A DNA stretch of 64,000 nucleotides, from contig JAPLNI010000055.1 of NCBI GenBank assembly GCA_026692865.1, positions 1 through 64,000 of the forward strand. The letters are read 5' to 3'. This document shows, in pieces, positions 9,784-19,638 of this stretch. This stretch comes from Planctomycetota bacterium (lineage in GTDB: Bacteria; Planctomycetota; Planctomycetia; Pirellulales; Pirellulaceae). The notes under the pieces were generated by a model. It made no database searches. It had not been told where the DNA came from and saw only the letters and a list, made by a program, of their open reading frames with translations. Every line of letters begins with the position of its first letter. The stretch's first letter is position 1. Both the position numbers and the translations under genes were made by a program.

Positions 9784-12700
9784 ATGACTCGTACTCTCTA
9801 TTTCCTATCGATTGCCATCGGATTGTCGATCTCAGCACAGGGATCAGATATTCTTGTTAGCAAATCCAAGACGACAGTTCAAAAGCTGCCCGATGTAGTT
9901 TCCTTCAACGCTCATATTCGACCAGTCATGTCAAACACATGTTTCGCATGTCATGGTCCCGACGAGGAGGATAACGAGAGCGGCTATCGAATTGATTCTT
10001 TTGATAATGCCACGAAGACTCTTCCTTCGGACAGTCAAATCGTTGGGATTAAACCGCACGCACCTGAAGCGTCCGAAGTTTATCTTCGAATCACAGGCAA
10101 GAGCGATGGCGAGCAGATGCCGCCTCGCGAATTTCGTCATCAGCTTTCGGACTACGATAAAGCGCTGTTCGAAAAATGGATCGCTCAAGGTGCAACCTAC
10201 GAACAGCATTGGTCTTATACACCGATCAAGCAGTCAACGGTTCCGGTTACCGAAAAGCACGCCGATAAAATCGACAATCCAATCGACTCTTTCGTGGTTG
10301 CTCGGCTAGAGGAAGAGGGTCTCTCGCCAAGCCCAACCGCTGACAAAGCAACACTGCTTCGAAGGCTTAGCCTGGACTTGATCGGACTGCCACCGACACC
10401 AGAAGAGTTGCAAAGATTTGTTGCTGATACATCAGAAGGCGCATACGAAGTCGAAGTCAATCGTTTGATCAGTTCGGAGCATTTTGGCGAGCGTATGGCA
10501 AGTTCGTGGCTCGATATGGTTCGTTTCGCCGACACAGTTGGATTTCACGGTGACCAAAATCAACGCATATTTCCGTACCGCGATTACGTGATCAATGCGT
10601 TCAACAAAAACATGCCCTTTGATCAATTCACACGTGAACAGATTGCCGGAGATTTGCTTCCCAGTCCGACTGAAGAGCAACTGATTGCTACGGGCTTTTT
10701 GCGTCTGAATATGATGACGCGCGAAGGGGGCGCTCAACCCAAAGAATACCTTGCCAAGTACCGCGCCGACCGAGTTCGCTCGATCGGAACAGCTTGGCTC
10801 GGTTCGACCCTCGGGTGCTGCGAATGTCATAACCACAAGTACGACCCGTTCACTGCGAAAGATTTTTATTCTTTAGGAGCCTTCTTCGATGATCTTCGAC
10901 AGTGGGGCGTCTACTCCGATTACCAGTACACACCCAATCCGGATCTGCGAGCTTTCACAAATGAGTACCCGTTCCCACCGGAGATTCGCATTGATAGCCC
11001 CGTTTTAAGAACAGAGTTGGATGGGTTGGCTCGTGAACGTGATGATCGACTGCTTTTACAGCTTGGCGATGGAGCATTCGAGTCGGATGATTTTGAGTCG
11101 TGGCTGGTGAGGACCGAGAGCTTCTCGCGAAGTCATCCAGACGGATGGATCGCGGCCACTATCGACTCTGCAAGTGCGTCTGGTCCAACGAAAGTTGAGT
11201 ACGCAGGCGACGGAACCTTGCTTTTCGAAGGTGAATCGCAGAAAGATGAACAGATCACGTTGAACGCATCAGTCATGGAACCGACTGCGGTGAACTCGAT
11301 TCGCGTTGAGGTTCTTCCGGACGAAATTCATAGCAATCTCGTGGGCCGTTCTCCAGAAGGCCGATTCTCTTTATCGCTCAAGGTTTCGATTGTTGATCCC
11401 GAAACGCCTGTCGTTGAATCAGCCAAAACGGATGACAAGGTCACAACCAATAAGCCAGTTACGATTGCTTGGGCTCAGGCAGACCGACAAGCTCCGAAAA
11501 AGTATGCCAACGGAGTCGAAGCGTTGTTCTTAGAGCAACCGTGGCTAGGAGGGTTGCCTAAGTTTCAAGTACCTGCCAACGAGACATCGAAGCCGCACAC
11601 TGCCGTCTTCCATTTCGATAAACCAATAGAGGTTCTGCCTAATCAGAAACTTAAGATCGTTCTTAACAGTGGCGACGTGGGGAAGATTCGTTTGTCGTTC
11701 ACACCGATCGGTCACGCTTTTGCTGGTATGCCTGCTCTGACGGATTCTTTACGTAGCGCCCTAAAGATAGCAACCGAATTTAATCAAGCTGCATGGGATC
11801 AGAGCATTCAAGCTACGCTCGTGAGCGCTTGGCATCGATCCACGATTCCAATCGCAAAGCAACATGAGCTTAGCCTTTACTATCGAGATGAAATGCTAAA
11901 GTGCCGATCGGGCACTACCATGTCGCTCATCGCCCAGTCCGTATCCGCAGACAAGATTCCGGTCAGCAAGGTTCTTCCGCGAGGAAACTGGCAAGACGAA
12001 AGCGGTGAGCTTGCACCTCCCGGAGTGCCTCACTTCTTGCCTCAGCCAAAATCCATTCATCAAGAAGGCGAACCGGCGAGGCGACTCACTCGACTTGATC
12101 TTGCTGACTGGATTACGTCGAAGGAAAACCCGCTTACACCGCGGCACTTCGTCAACCGTACGTGGAAGCATTTCTTCGGTATAGGGTTGTCGGCCAAACT
12201 TGACGATCTTGGAAGTCAAGGTGAATGGCCGAGCCATCCATTGCTGCTAGATTGGTTGGCTGCCGAGTTTGTGAACAGTGGCTGGGATATGCAGCATGTG
12301 ATCAAGCTGATCGTTACCAGTAGAGCCTACCGTCAGTCGGCCGCCATTCGAGTAGATCTTTCCGAAATCGACCCCTACAATCGGTTACTTTCGCAGCAGT
12401 CTCCGAGAAGATTGGAAGCGGAAGCGATTCGCGATAATGCTTTGGCAATTTCTGGGTTGCTTTCGAAAGATTACATCGGTGGTCCGAGCGTTTCTCCGTA
12501 TCAACCCGATGGATATTATTCGAACCTCCAGTTCCCTGGTCGGAAGTACATCCCAGACAAAGACTACCGGCAATACCGACGCGGTGTTTACATGCATTGG
12601 CAGCGTACTTTCTTGCATCCCATGCTGGTCAATTTCGATGCTCCCTCGCGTGATGAGTGCGCTGCGGATCGTCCGCTTTCAAATAGTCCTCAGCAAGCCT

Positions 12701-13035
12701 TGACGCTTCTCAATGATCCAACCTTTGTCGAGGCGTCGATCGGGATGACTCGTCGCTTGTTGGCTGAAAAGCCGGATGCATCTTTCGATGCTATACTTGA
12801 CCATGCGTTTGTGATTGCTTTAGCCCGCATGCCTAGCGGAAGCGAAAAACAAGCGTTGGCGAGTTTATTTCTAACCCAACAATCCTACTACGATCAACAC
12901 CCAGACGAGGTCCGAAAGCTACTGGCGATTGGGTTACCGATGAAGTTGGCCGAGGGTGATTTGGCGGAACAAGCGGCCTGGACGCAAGTGTGTCGCGTGA
13001 TACTAAACTTGCACGAAACCATCACTAGGTACTAA
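9784..13035 (+). CDS. PSCyt1-DUF1549-DUF1553 (PSD1) planctomycetal protein
   Basis: A 1083-residue exported protein. After a signal peptide (LSIAIGLSISAQG), a cytochrome c-like PSCyt1 region carries the single haem-binding motif CFACHGPDE (C53-C56-H57). A DUF1549 (PSCyt2) domain follows (NPIDSFVVARLEEEGLSPS, LRRLSLDLIGLPPTPEE), then a beta-rich insertion of roughly residues 430-660, and DUF1553 (PSD1) at the C-terminus (RHFVNRTWKHFFG, SPRRLEAEAIRDNALA, QALTLLND). The DUF1501 partner lies just upstream. The pair is thought to act together at the cell surface, possibly in degradation of complex carbon compounds; the biochemical role is not established. Confidence 0.95.
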   Translation: MTRTLYFLSIAIGLSISAQGSDILVSKSKTTVQKLPDVVSFNAHIRPVMSNTCFACHGPDEEDNESGYRIDSFDNATKTLPSDSQIVGIKPHAPEASEVYLRITGKSDGEQMPPREFRHQLSDYDKALFEKWIAQGATYEQHWSYTPIKQSTVPVTEKHADKIDNPIDSFVVARLEEEGLSPSPTADKATLLRRLSLDLIGLPPTPEELQRFVADTSEGAYEVEVNRLISSEHFGERMASSWLDMVRFADTVGFHGDQNQRIFPYRDYVINAFNKNMPFDQFTREQIAGDLLPSPTEEQLIATGFLRLNMMTREGGAQPKEYLAKYRADRVRSIGTAWLGSTLGCCECHNHKYDPFTAKDFYSLGAFFDDLRQWGVYSDYQYTPNPDLRAFTNEYPFPPEIRIDSPVLRTELDGLARERDDRLLLQLGDGAFESDDFESWLVRTESFSRSHPDGWIAATIDSASASGPTKVEYAGDGTLLFEGESQKDEQITLNASVMEPTAVNSIRVEVLPDEIHSNLVGRSPEGRFSLSLKVSIVDPETPVVESAKTDDKVTTNKPVTIAWAQADRQAPKKYANGVEALFLEQPWLGGLPKFQVPANETSKPHTAVFHFDKPIEVLPNQKLKIVLNSGDVGKIRLSFTPIGHAFAGMPALTDSLRSALKIATEFNQAAWDQSIQATLVSAWHRSTIPIAKQHELSLYYRDEMLKCRSGTTMSLIAQSVSADKIPVSKVLPRGNWQDESGELAPPGVPHFLPQPKSIHQEGEPARRLTRLDLADWITSKENPLTPRHFVNRTWKHFFGIGLSAKLDDLGSQGEWPSHPLLLDWLAAEFVNSGWDMQHVIKLIVTSRAYRQSAAIRVDLSEIDPYNRLLSQQSPRRLEAEAIRDNALAISGLLSKDYIGGPSVSPYQPDGYYSNLQFPGRKYIPDKDYRQYRRGVYMHWQRTFLHPMLVNFDAPSRDECAADRPLSNSPQQALTLLNDPTFVEASIGMTRRLLAEKPDASFDAILDHAFVIALARMPSGSEKQALASLFLTQQSYYDQHPDEVRKLLAIGLPMKLAEGDLAEQAAWTQVCRVILNLHETITRY

Positions 13036-13043
13036 GGGAAATC

Positions 13044-13487
13044 ATGCGAAGCATCCTCCAAGCGTTACTGCGGTATGTCAATTGGATCGTTTTAGCTTTG
13101 GTGATTTTTGTCGTGTACCGAGCCGTTTCCGGACCGTCTAGTGTTACCAATCATCCGAAAATTTCAGATGAACAGTTCGAAAGTACGCTTAAAAACGATT
13201 CTGTTCCTGTAATTGTTAAATTCGGTGCAACCTGGTGCCCGCCATGTCGAACCACCGATAAGGCACTCGCAGAATTCGAGAAAAGTACACCTGGCAAAGC
13301 GGAAATTATGATTGTCGATATCGATTTAAATCGCGAACTCGCCTCGCGATTTTCGGTTAGATCGATCCCGCACACGTTTCTCTTTTTTCGGGGAAAAATG
13401 ATCGACGAGCAAGTCGGCGGGATGGACGCCGATGAGATCAACAGTTGGCTCGATAAAAAGCTTATCAACATTTCAGCCAACAACTAA
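13044..13487 (+). CDS. Membrane-anchored thioredoxin
   Basis: The 147-residue protein has one N-terminal membrane segment (WIVLALVIFVVYRAV, about 14-28) and then a thioredoxin domain with WCPPC at 64-68 and the cis-Pro loop RSIPHTFLFF. It starts 8 bases after the PSD1 stop, so it belongs to the DUF1501-PSD1 operon. A plausible but unproven job is to keep the haem-site or other cysteines of its exported neighbours reduced. The active site CPPC differs from the common CGPC and is closer to TlpA/ResA-type sequences. Confidence 0.9.
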   Translation: MRSILQALLRYVNWIVLALVIFVVYRAVSGPSSVTNHPKISDEQFESTLKNDSVPVIVKFGATWCPPCRTTDKALAEFEKSTPGKAEIMIVDIDLNRELASRFSVRSIPHTFLFFRGKMIDEQVGGMDADEINSWLDKKLINISANN

Positions 13488-13502
13488 CGCGAAATAATAA
13501 CC

Positions 13503-13584
13503 GTAGCAAATTTCGTAAGGAACCTGAAGCCTGCAGCTTTACTGCTACCCCGAATGCGGTTTGAATTCTTACGAATTCAGCTAC
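13503..13584. repeat. REP-like paired-hairpin element, copy B
   Basis: An 82-base element between convergent genes. GTAG (13503-13506) is followed by a decayed first hairpin with loop GTAA at 13515-13518. The second hairpin is intact: TTGAATTC-TTAC-GAATTCAG with terminal CTAC (13561-13584). The spacing is identical to copy C. Confidence 0.85.
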
Positions 13585-13607
13585 CCAATTATCTGATATC
13601 TGATTTG

Positions 13608-14840
13608 CTAAGCCCAATCTTCGCCTTGAGATCGCCCCAGTTCGATAAGGTTCATGTAGGTGTCGTCGCAGAATCGGTCTGTCATTCCCGCTAAGTACTG
13701 GGCGACTGTTCTTCGAATCGTTTGTGGTGACGAGTGTTGCTGCTGAATAAAGGACTGGAAACGTTTGGGGAGCCGTTGCGGGTATGCGACCAGAAGGTGA
13801 AACATCTGGCGAAGTCGCGTAGCGGCCCGTTGCCGAATTTCCATCAATCGCGGATGTCGATAAACGCTTTCAAAGAGGAACTCTTCGAGCTCTTCTTTCT
13901 CCGATTCAATCGCGGGTGACATTCTCAGCAGAATTCCAATCTCGCGAACCGCTTGCGAGTCGAGCCCTTTGAATTGGTCAAGCTGCGTCTTCGAGGTCTC
14001 TAGAAAGTCATCGATCTGCAAATCTAACAAAGCGTGCACAATGAATTGACGTTCGTTTGTCAGATGAGGGTTAGTGGCTCCGGCGTGCTCTAGAGCGCGA
14101 CGAACAATTGCTAATCGATGTAGCTGTTGAAAGCTTATCAAACCATGCTTCAGCGCGTCGTCGACATCATGCGCGTCGTAGGCGATGCTGTCTGCAGCGT
14201 CTACAAGTTGCACTTCCAATGTTGGTGTTACCTCTCCAGACGCGAGCTTTTTATTGGATCGGTGTTGCTGTCCCGCAAGAACTTCAAAGGTAAGGTTAAG
14301 TCCGGGGATCGTAGTGTGACGTTGCTCGAGTTGTTCTACAATTTCCATCGCGAAACGATTGTGAGAAAACCCACCATCGTTGCTCAAACATTCGTCCAGG
14401 GCGTCCTCGCCACAGTGTCCGAAGGGCGGATGGCCGATGTCATGCACCATCGCAAGTGCTTCGATCAGGTCCTCGTTTAATTGAAGGTAACGACCAGCCG
14501 TCCTCGCCAGCGACGTGACTTCATTCGTGTGAGTCAAACGAGTTCGGTGGTAGTCACCCATGTCACCGGTGAAAACTTGCATTTTGCCGCTGAGTCTTCG
14601 AAAGGCCGCGCTATGCAAAATGCGGTCGCGGTCACGCTGAAATGGCCCGCGATAAGGATGCAGCGGTTCGGCCGTTTTTCGTCCGACCGAATTCATCGAA
14701 TAGGTCGCGTAGGAAGCCAGCAATAATTGCTCCCGAGCGTGCCAAGAGTACCGCGAACCAACCCCTTCAGACGTAGAGTTATGTGTTCGCAGCGTCATCT
14801 TATCCGTTACTCCTTTTGGGCTTTGCCGAACCAAGCGCAC
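13608..14840 (-). CDS. dgt: dGTPase-like HD-domain triphosphohydrolase
   Basis: An HD-superfamily deoxynucleoside triphosphate triphosphohydrolase that would cleave dGTP or related dNTPs to the nucleoside and tripolyphosphate. The motifs are FRRLSGKMQVF, HRTRLTHTNEV (first metal His), HDIGHPPFGHCGE (HD dyad) and DSIAYDAHDVDDA (last Asp). The 410-residue length fits the short, non-E. coli Dgt type. The start is uncertain: ATG at 14840 or at 14798; conserved sequence begins only near residue 30. It is convergent with the thioredoxin operon. Confidence 0.92.
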   Translation of the reverse strand: MRLVRQSPKGVTDKMTLRTHNSTSEGVGSRYSWHAREQLLLASYATYSMNSVGRKTAEPLHPYRGPFQRDRDRILHSAAFRRLSGKMQVFTGDMGDYHRTRLTHTNEVTSLARTAGRYLQLNEDLIEALAMVHDIGHPPFGHCGEDALDECLSNDGGFSHNRFAMEIVEQLEQRHTTIPGLNLTFEVLAGQQHRSNKKLASGEVTPTLEVQLVDAADSIAYDAHDVDDALKHGLISFQQLHRLAIVRRALEHAGATNPHLTNERQFIVHALLDLQIDDFLETSKTQLDQFKGLDSQAVREIGILLRMSPAIESEKEELEEFLFESVYRHPRLMEIRQRAATRLRQMFHLLVAYPQRLPKRFQSFIQQQHSSPQTIRRTVAQYLAGMTDRFCDDTYMNLIELGRSQGEDWA

Positions 14841-15043
14841 CTTTCTTGGTCAGGAAGAAGCTTCCTTTACATCTGCATCAAGCCAGCCAACTCAACGTTG
14901 AGTTTGCCATGGGAAATCACCGTAACTCTTTGAAAGCATACCAAAATCAGGCAGCCAGTTGAAGCGGAATTCCATCAGGCTGTTGGAAGTGGCAATCTTT
15001 TACGTATGACTCAACAAGTGCTGGGGCCACGCGTCTAGGGAGC

Positions 15044-18000
15044 CTAAACCAATAGCGAATCGATATCTTCGAGACTCATTGCGAGGTCAACGGCGATGGC
15101 ATTGATTGCATAGATTTCATCGAGAGTGGCATCGGCCAACTCAGCAAGTGCGAGGTCCGAAAGCCTCACGTGTGCCTCGTCAAGGTTAACCCATTCACCC
15201 GATAAAGCAGCGACTTCTGTTGAAACCCGATCGACATTTTCCAGAATATCGTTTTCGCTTCGAACGTCATATTCGGAGTCGTCATGAGAGGCGACGTCGC
15301 TACCGAGTTTCGTACTCTCGAACGACGATGGCCCTGTTATCGCAGTTGTCCAGTTGCCGATCAACACTTCAGAGGTGGAGGATCGCACGCTAAGGTTGCT
15401 GATTGGCGAGGTTCCTGCTGAATCAGTAACTACAAACATAGTGCAATTCGCTCGAAGTTGATCCCATGTGGCGGCCGCTGGATGCGTGTTTCCCCACGGA
15501 TTGAAGGTAGTAAATTTATCGGTGGAAGCGTCGTAACCAGTGATGATGTATGCGTGTCCGCCGACGAAGCCATTTGATGGATTCGCTGTGGTTCCTAACG
15601 TGACCGCGCGACCAGATTGAAGAGCACTAATCAACGTTTGCTTCGGGGTGTTCGCAAATGAATAGTTGCTCGATCTATAGCCTAACACCTGAGCATTGAC
15701 GTTACTCATCCAACCGCCTTCGATCGCACTATACGTATTGGTGCCGTTTCGGCCCGAGTTCCCTGTTTCGTTCCATTGTGCATATGCCTTTTCAAGCAAA
15801 GCGACCCAGAGAGTTGTCGACGTATTGGCGATGGCTTGGCCAACTCCCGAGTAAGCGAGCGTTCCGTTCGAGTAGGCCGGTAACCTTCGATTTACAGTGA
15901 CATAGTCGGCAGATCCCGCAAAGAATCGGACGGTGAAAGTTCCATCTCCGTTATCGATAAAGACATTCCGAATTGCATCTGCATTTCGGTCTGCGATCGC
16001 AGTTACTGCTGCGATGAGATAGCAGTCGCCCAAGTATCCTTGCTTTGCGTCGGCACGGGATGGATCACCATTGAATAGGTTTCCAGTTGATATCTGATAA
16101 GTACGACCTGAGCCAGATATCACAGGCTCATCGGCTCCCAAGAACCATTTGTCAACAAGGTTATTGAGTAAAGTTGATGAGCTACCAGCGGCGAGATTAC
16201 CGGCTACTTGTCCTTTGAATCGAAGGTTGGCGGGATTGGCGTTGACGACATCGCGAGCAAGCTCACGAACATAGTTTGGCATACTGAATTGCGAACCCGC
16301 ACCAATGATTGCACGCAGGTCTGTTAGCTCGGTCTGACTCACCGATCCGTCGGTACCAACGCTTCGCAGAATTTGGATCATCTCAGCGCGTGTTATCGAG
16401 CTGTCTGCATAGAGCCCTGTTAGCAGATTGCGTAGAGCCATATCGGTGACGCTTGAGGCGGCTCCGGGAGTTGCAACAGCTACGTTTAGGTTAGCGGTAA
16501 CCGTTCCGGAGCGAGCTGTGATCGCATAAGTTCCTACTGTGGAGCCCGCTCGGTATAGGCCCGTAGTGTTGATCGTGCCACCGGTTGCAGCCCAAGTCAC
16601 TGTTGGTTGTGTAGCCATCGGGCGATCGAATTGATCAACGCCTTGGGCTGTGTACTGCTGCGATCCACCGAGAGCAACAGTCGACGCCCCAGTAACGTTG
16701 ATCGTTGTCAAAGTCGCAACGACATTAAACGCAATTGTCTGGGTGATAGCGCCAGATGAAACGCGAGCGGAAAAGCTTCCAACTTGGTTAAAGCGGATTG
16801 TGGTCCCGGCGTTTGCCGTGGTGTATGTTGTCGTCCCGCCTGTCGGGACAATTAGTGATGTCCAAGTCAACGTTGGTTGTGTTGCCATCGGCTGACCGAA
16901 CTGATCGTTAGCGACTGCTCGAACGGTTGTGCTTGCCGTTGGCACGGCTATCACCGCTGTAGAGCTAATTGGGGTGTTTGTCGCACCTAACGCCGAAAGG
17001 CTTGTAAACGTTTGTACAACGTTTACTTGGAACAATTCCGTCGCGTTTCCACCCGCGACCCGCAAACTGTAGCTGCCCGAACGATTGAATAGGAGGGTCG
17101 CTACGTCCGACGTGACAGTCGCCGTGGCGGTACCTTGCGTTGGTGCAGTTGTTGCGGTCCATGTTAAACTCGGCATCGTTGCCATCGCGCGTCCGAACTG
17201 ATCGAATCCTCTCACGTTCAATCTCTGACCTGTTGCCGCGGTGCGAATGGCGACAGTGGGACTAACGGCAACATTATCAGGAGTTGTCAACGCGATTCGA
17301 GTTAATACGGAAGTCACGTTGACTTGGAACGTGAACGATGCGGAATGTGATTGAGCGCGAACACTATAGGTTCCTACTCGATTGAATGTGACAGTTGCCG
17401 CATTACCAGTTGTTTGAATTCTTGGTAGAGATCCTATCGGCGATACCGGGTTGGTCCAAGTGAATGTCGGCTGCTGTGCCATCGCGTTGCCGAATTGGTC
17501 AAACGCAGTGGCTGACCACGTTTGGCTGAGTGCCGTAGTGGTGCTCGACGTCGTCGCTAATGCGGCTTGGCCGAGAGAGTTGCGGACTGCGATACCTGTT
17601 GCAGTCGCTACAACGTTGGACTTAAGATCAATGGAGAGCGTGCCTATGGTTACTCGCGATGTGTATGCCCCGAGTCGATTAAAGGTCAAAGTAGCGACAC
17701 CATTCGCGACCGACGGAGTGACGGTACCACCTGATGGGGCTGCGACTCGCGTCCAAACCGCAGTCGGTGTCGAAGTCATCGCTGTACCGAACTGGTCTAA
17801 TCCGATAACACGGACTGTTTGAGTAGTTCCGCTCACATTGTGAGTTAGACTCGGATTCAGTTCCGTACCCGCAGTGTCTTGAAGCCTCAACGTCGTTAAC
17901 GTGGCGACGACATTGACCTGAAGGAGACTTGCTGTAGTAAGTCCGCTTTCATCGCGAATCGTAACACGTAAAGAATAAGTCCCTGGCTTGTTGAACGTCG

Positions 18001-18409
18001 CTGTGTTCTGCTTGGCTGCATTCGTTCCATTCGAAGCAAATGTAACAGTGCCTCCAGAAGGAAAAGAGTTCACTGACCAAGTATAAGTTAAACGCGATTC
18101 GCCCGCGTTATCTGCACCGAGGACCGACACCACTGCGGATCGTGAACGAACATCGGTTGCATTCACAAGTCTTGGTATTGTTGCGACGGTTGGGGCTGTG
18201 TTTCCAACCGTATTGGTAATCGTGGATACTACTTGAGTGGAACCCACAGACGCTTCACCAACAGACATCGGTGCTATCAACTGTTGAAGTTGCTGCTCCA
18301 TGCCATCAACAGCATTCATCATGCGGTTTTCAAGCTGCTCGATACCAAGCTGAGTTGTTTTGCGATGCGATGTTTTCCGGCTGCGCCTTGGATCGTAATT
18401 GCTCGCCAT
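15044..18409 (-). CDS. Calpain-type cysteine protease with tandem Ig-like repeats
   Basis: A 1121-residue protein from ATG 18409 (GGGGAAAAG upstream); the frame is open to 18475. The basic N-terminus with IEQLENRMMNA resembles the LExR-type motif found near the start of many planctomycetal surface proteins. Residues of about 60-640 hold a PKD-like domain and five or six Ig/Big-like repeats with the recurring pattern DQFGxxMAxxPTxTW. A C2 calpain domain follows: QGYLGDCYLIAAV (Cys796), GGHAYIITGYD (His952) and FNPWGN (Asn970), a complete Cys-His-Asn triad with normal spacing. The acidic C-terminal tail is unassigned. It is probably secreted or surface-bound; its substrate is unknown. Confidence 0.88.
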   Translation of the reverse strand: MASNYDPRRSRKTSHRKTTQLGIEQLENRMMNAVDGMEQQLQQLIAPMSVGEASVGSTQVVSTITNTVGNTAPTVATIPRLVNATDVRSRSAVVSVLGADNAGESRLTYTWSVNSFPSGGTVTFASNGTNAAKQNTATFNKPGTYSLRVTIRDESGLTTASLLQVNVVATLTTLRLQDTAGTELNPSLTHNVSGTTQTVRVIGLDQFGTAMTSTPTAVWTRVAAPSGGTVTPSVANGVATLTFNRLGAYTSRVTIGTLSIDLKSNVVATATGIAVRNSLGQAALATTSSTTTALSQTWSATAFDQFGNAMAQQPTFTWTNPVSPIGSLPRIQTTGNAATVTFNRVGTYSVRAQSHSASFTFQVNVTSVLTRIALTTPDNVAVSPTVAIRTAATGQRLNVRGFDQFGRAMATMPSLTWTATTAPTQGTATATVTSDVATLLFNRSGSYSLRVAGGNATELFQVNVVQTFTSLSALGATNTPISSTAVIAVPTASTTVRAVANDQFGQPMATQPTLTWTSLIVPTGGTTTYTTANAGTTIRFNQVGSFSARVSSGAITQTIAFNVVATLTTINVTGASTVALGGSQQYTAQGVDQFDRPMATQPTVTWAATGGTINTTGLYRAGSTVGTYAITARSGTVTANLNVAVATPGAASSVTDMALRNLLTGLYADSSITRAEMIQILRSVGTDGSVSQTELTDLRAIIGAGSQFSMPNYVRELARDVVNANPANLRFKGQVAGNLAAGSSSTLLNNLVDKWFLGADEPVISGSGRTYQISTGNLFNGDPSRADAKQGYLGDCYLIAAVTAIADRNADAIRNVFIDNGDGTFTVRFFAGSADYVTVNRRLPAYSNGTLAYSGVGQAIANTSTTLWVALLEKAYAQWNETGNSGRNGTNTYSAIEGGWMSNVNAQVLGYRSSNYSFANTPKQTLISALQSGRAVTLGTTANPSNGFVGGHAYIITGYDASTDKFTTFNPWGNTHPAAATWDQLRANCTMFVVTDSAGTSPISNLSVRSSTSEVLIGNWTTAITGPSSFESTKLGSDVASHDDSEYDVRSENDILENVDRVSTEVAALSGEWVNLDEAHVRLSDLALAELADATLDEIYAINAIAVDLAMSLEDIDSLLV

Positions 18410-18763
18410 CGTAAACTTTTCCCCGATAAAGAGTTCGCTCAATCTATCTCGATATGGCGTCAAATTGACACCCAATGTAACACTAGGTCAAAAAACTTCT
18501 GAAGGCAAAGAACATTCCTTTCTCGAAGGATGAGGCCTCGATTAGCGATGCTTCCATTAAGCGAAAAACAAAGAAAAAATTGCGATTTAATTGTTATAAA
18601 CCTCCAAATTGGAATTGAGAAACACCATCTGTATTAAAGGTAAAATTCGCGAGAATGGGAAAAATTTTGATCATCCGTTGCGCGTTGAAGACGATCCGAG
18701 TAGAATCCAATGGTTTCCAAATGTCACAAAAGTCCCCACCTTAGAACGTCCAAGAGATACGCT
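18410..18763. promoter_or_regulatory. Divergent promoter region of the calpain-like and DUF1080 genes
   Basis: This 354-base AT-rich gap (A-rich tracts near 18560-18660) separates divergent genes. No gene or repeat is visible in it, and no specific operator could be identified. Confidence 0.45.
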
Positions 18764-19426
18764 ATGAATAAGCTTTCGTTGCTCGCCGTCGCCCTAGTTT
18801 CGATTACGGCTAGCGCCATTCCCGCTAGTGGACAGCAACCAGACCCATTTAATGCTCCTTGGCAACCTCTTTTCAACGGCAAGGATCTCACTGGTTGGAC
18901 TCCCATCGGTAACGAAAAGTGGATTGTTGACAATGGTGAAATCTACGGCGAAGGGATTACCAAAGAATACGGCTACCTTGCGACTGAAAAGTCATACAAA
19001 AGTTTTCACCTATCGTTACGATTCAAGTGCGAAGCAGACGGCAATAGTGGTGTTTATCTTCATACAGCTTTTGAGCCCGGAACGTCCAAAGTAATCGCCG
19101 GTCGTCAAGTCGAAATCGATCGTTCGCTTGCTCACCATACTGGCGGTATCTATGGCGATGACAAAGGCTGGTTGGTGTGGCCCGCGCCGCACTTGGAAAC
19201 GGTCATCAAACCAAATGACTGGAATGACATGTTGATTCTCGTCGAAGGGAAACGATATGTCGTAATCTTGAATGGCATCGAAGTACTCGACTTCACCTAT
19301 CCAAGTCCCAAAGCAACCGAAGGCGTGATCGCTCTTCAACTTCACTCCGGCGGAGAAGGTCGTATGCGATTCAAAGACATTTTGATTCGCGATTTGTCTG
19401 CTCCTGCCGCTCCTGCTGCTCAGTAA
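18764..19426 (+). CDS. Secreted DUF1080 (3-keto-disaccharide hydrolase-like) protein
   Basis: The protein of 220 residues starts at ATG 18764, which puts a signal peptide (LSLLAVALVSITASAIPASG) at the N-terminus; the open frame from 18710 would hide it. DUF1080 begins with WQPLFNGKDLTGWTP and contains GNSGVYLH and IALQLHSGGEGRMRFKDILI. DUF1080 folds as a concanavalin A-like beta-sandwich and some members act on 3-keto-glycosides. Such genes are numerous in planctomycetes, often together with Gfo/Idh oxidoreductases such as that at 21129. Confidence 0.92.
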   Translation: MNKLSLLAVALVSITASAIPASGQQPDPFNAPWQPLFNGKDLTGWTPIGNEKWIVDNGEIYGEGITKEYGYLATEKSYKSFHLSLRFKCEADGNSGVYLHTAFEPGTSKVIAGRQVEIDRSLAHHTGGIYGDDKGWLVWPAPHLETVIKPNDWNDMLILVEGKRYVVILNGIEVLDFTYPSPKATEGVIALQLHSGGEGRMRFKDILIRDLSAPAAPAAQ

Positions 19427-19468
19427 CGCGACTTCAAAGCCATAGCAGCAGTCATACTCAAATGCAGT

Positions 19469-19524
19469 CTACCGAGAGCAGTACGTCGAGTTAACTCGGT
19501 AGCCAAACCTCGAAGCTTTGCTAC
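19469..19524. repeat. Two small intergenic inverted repeats
   Basis: CTACCGAG (19469-19476) pairs with CTCGGTAG (19495-19502). Overlapping it, GTAGC (19499-19503) pairs with GCTAC (19520-19524). The GTAG/CTAC ends recall the REP-like family, but the stems and the GTAA loop are absent. Confidence 0.4.
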
Positions 19525-19638
19525 CTGATGTTTTGCCTTGCTAGTGGCATAAGTCAACAGTTCGATTGATGTACGAATGGCAAAGCGAAATCCAAACTCT
19601 TGGCAGGTTCCGCTATGAAATGCAGCGGGAGCAACTCC

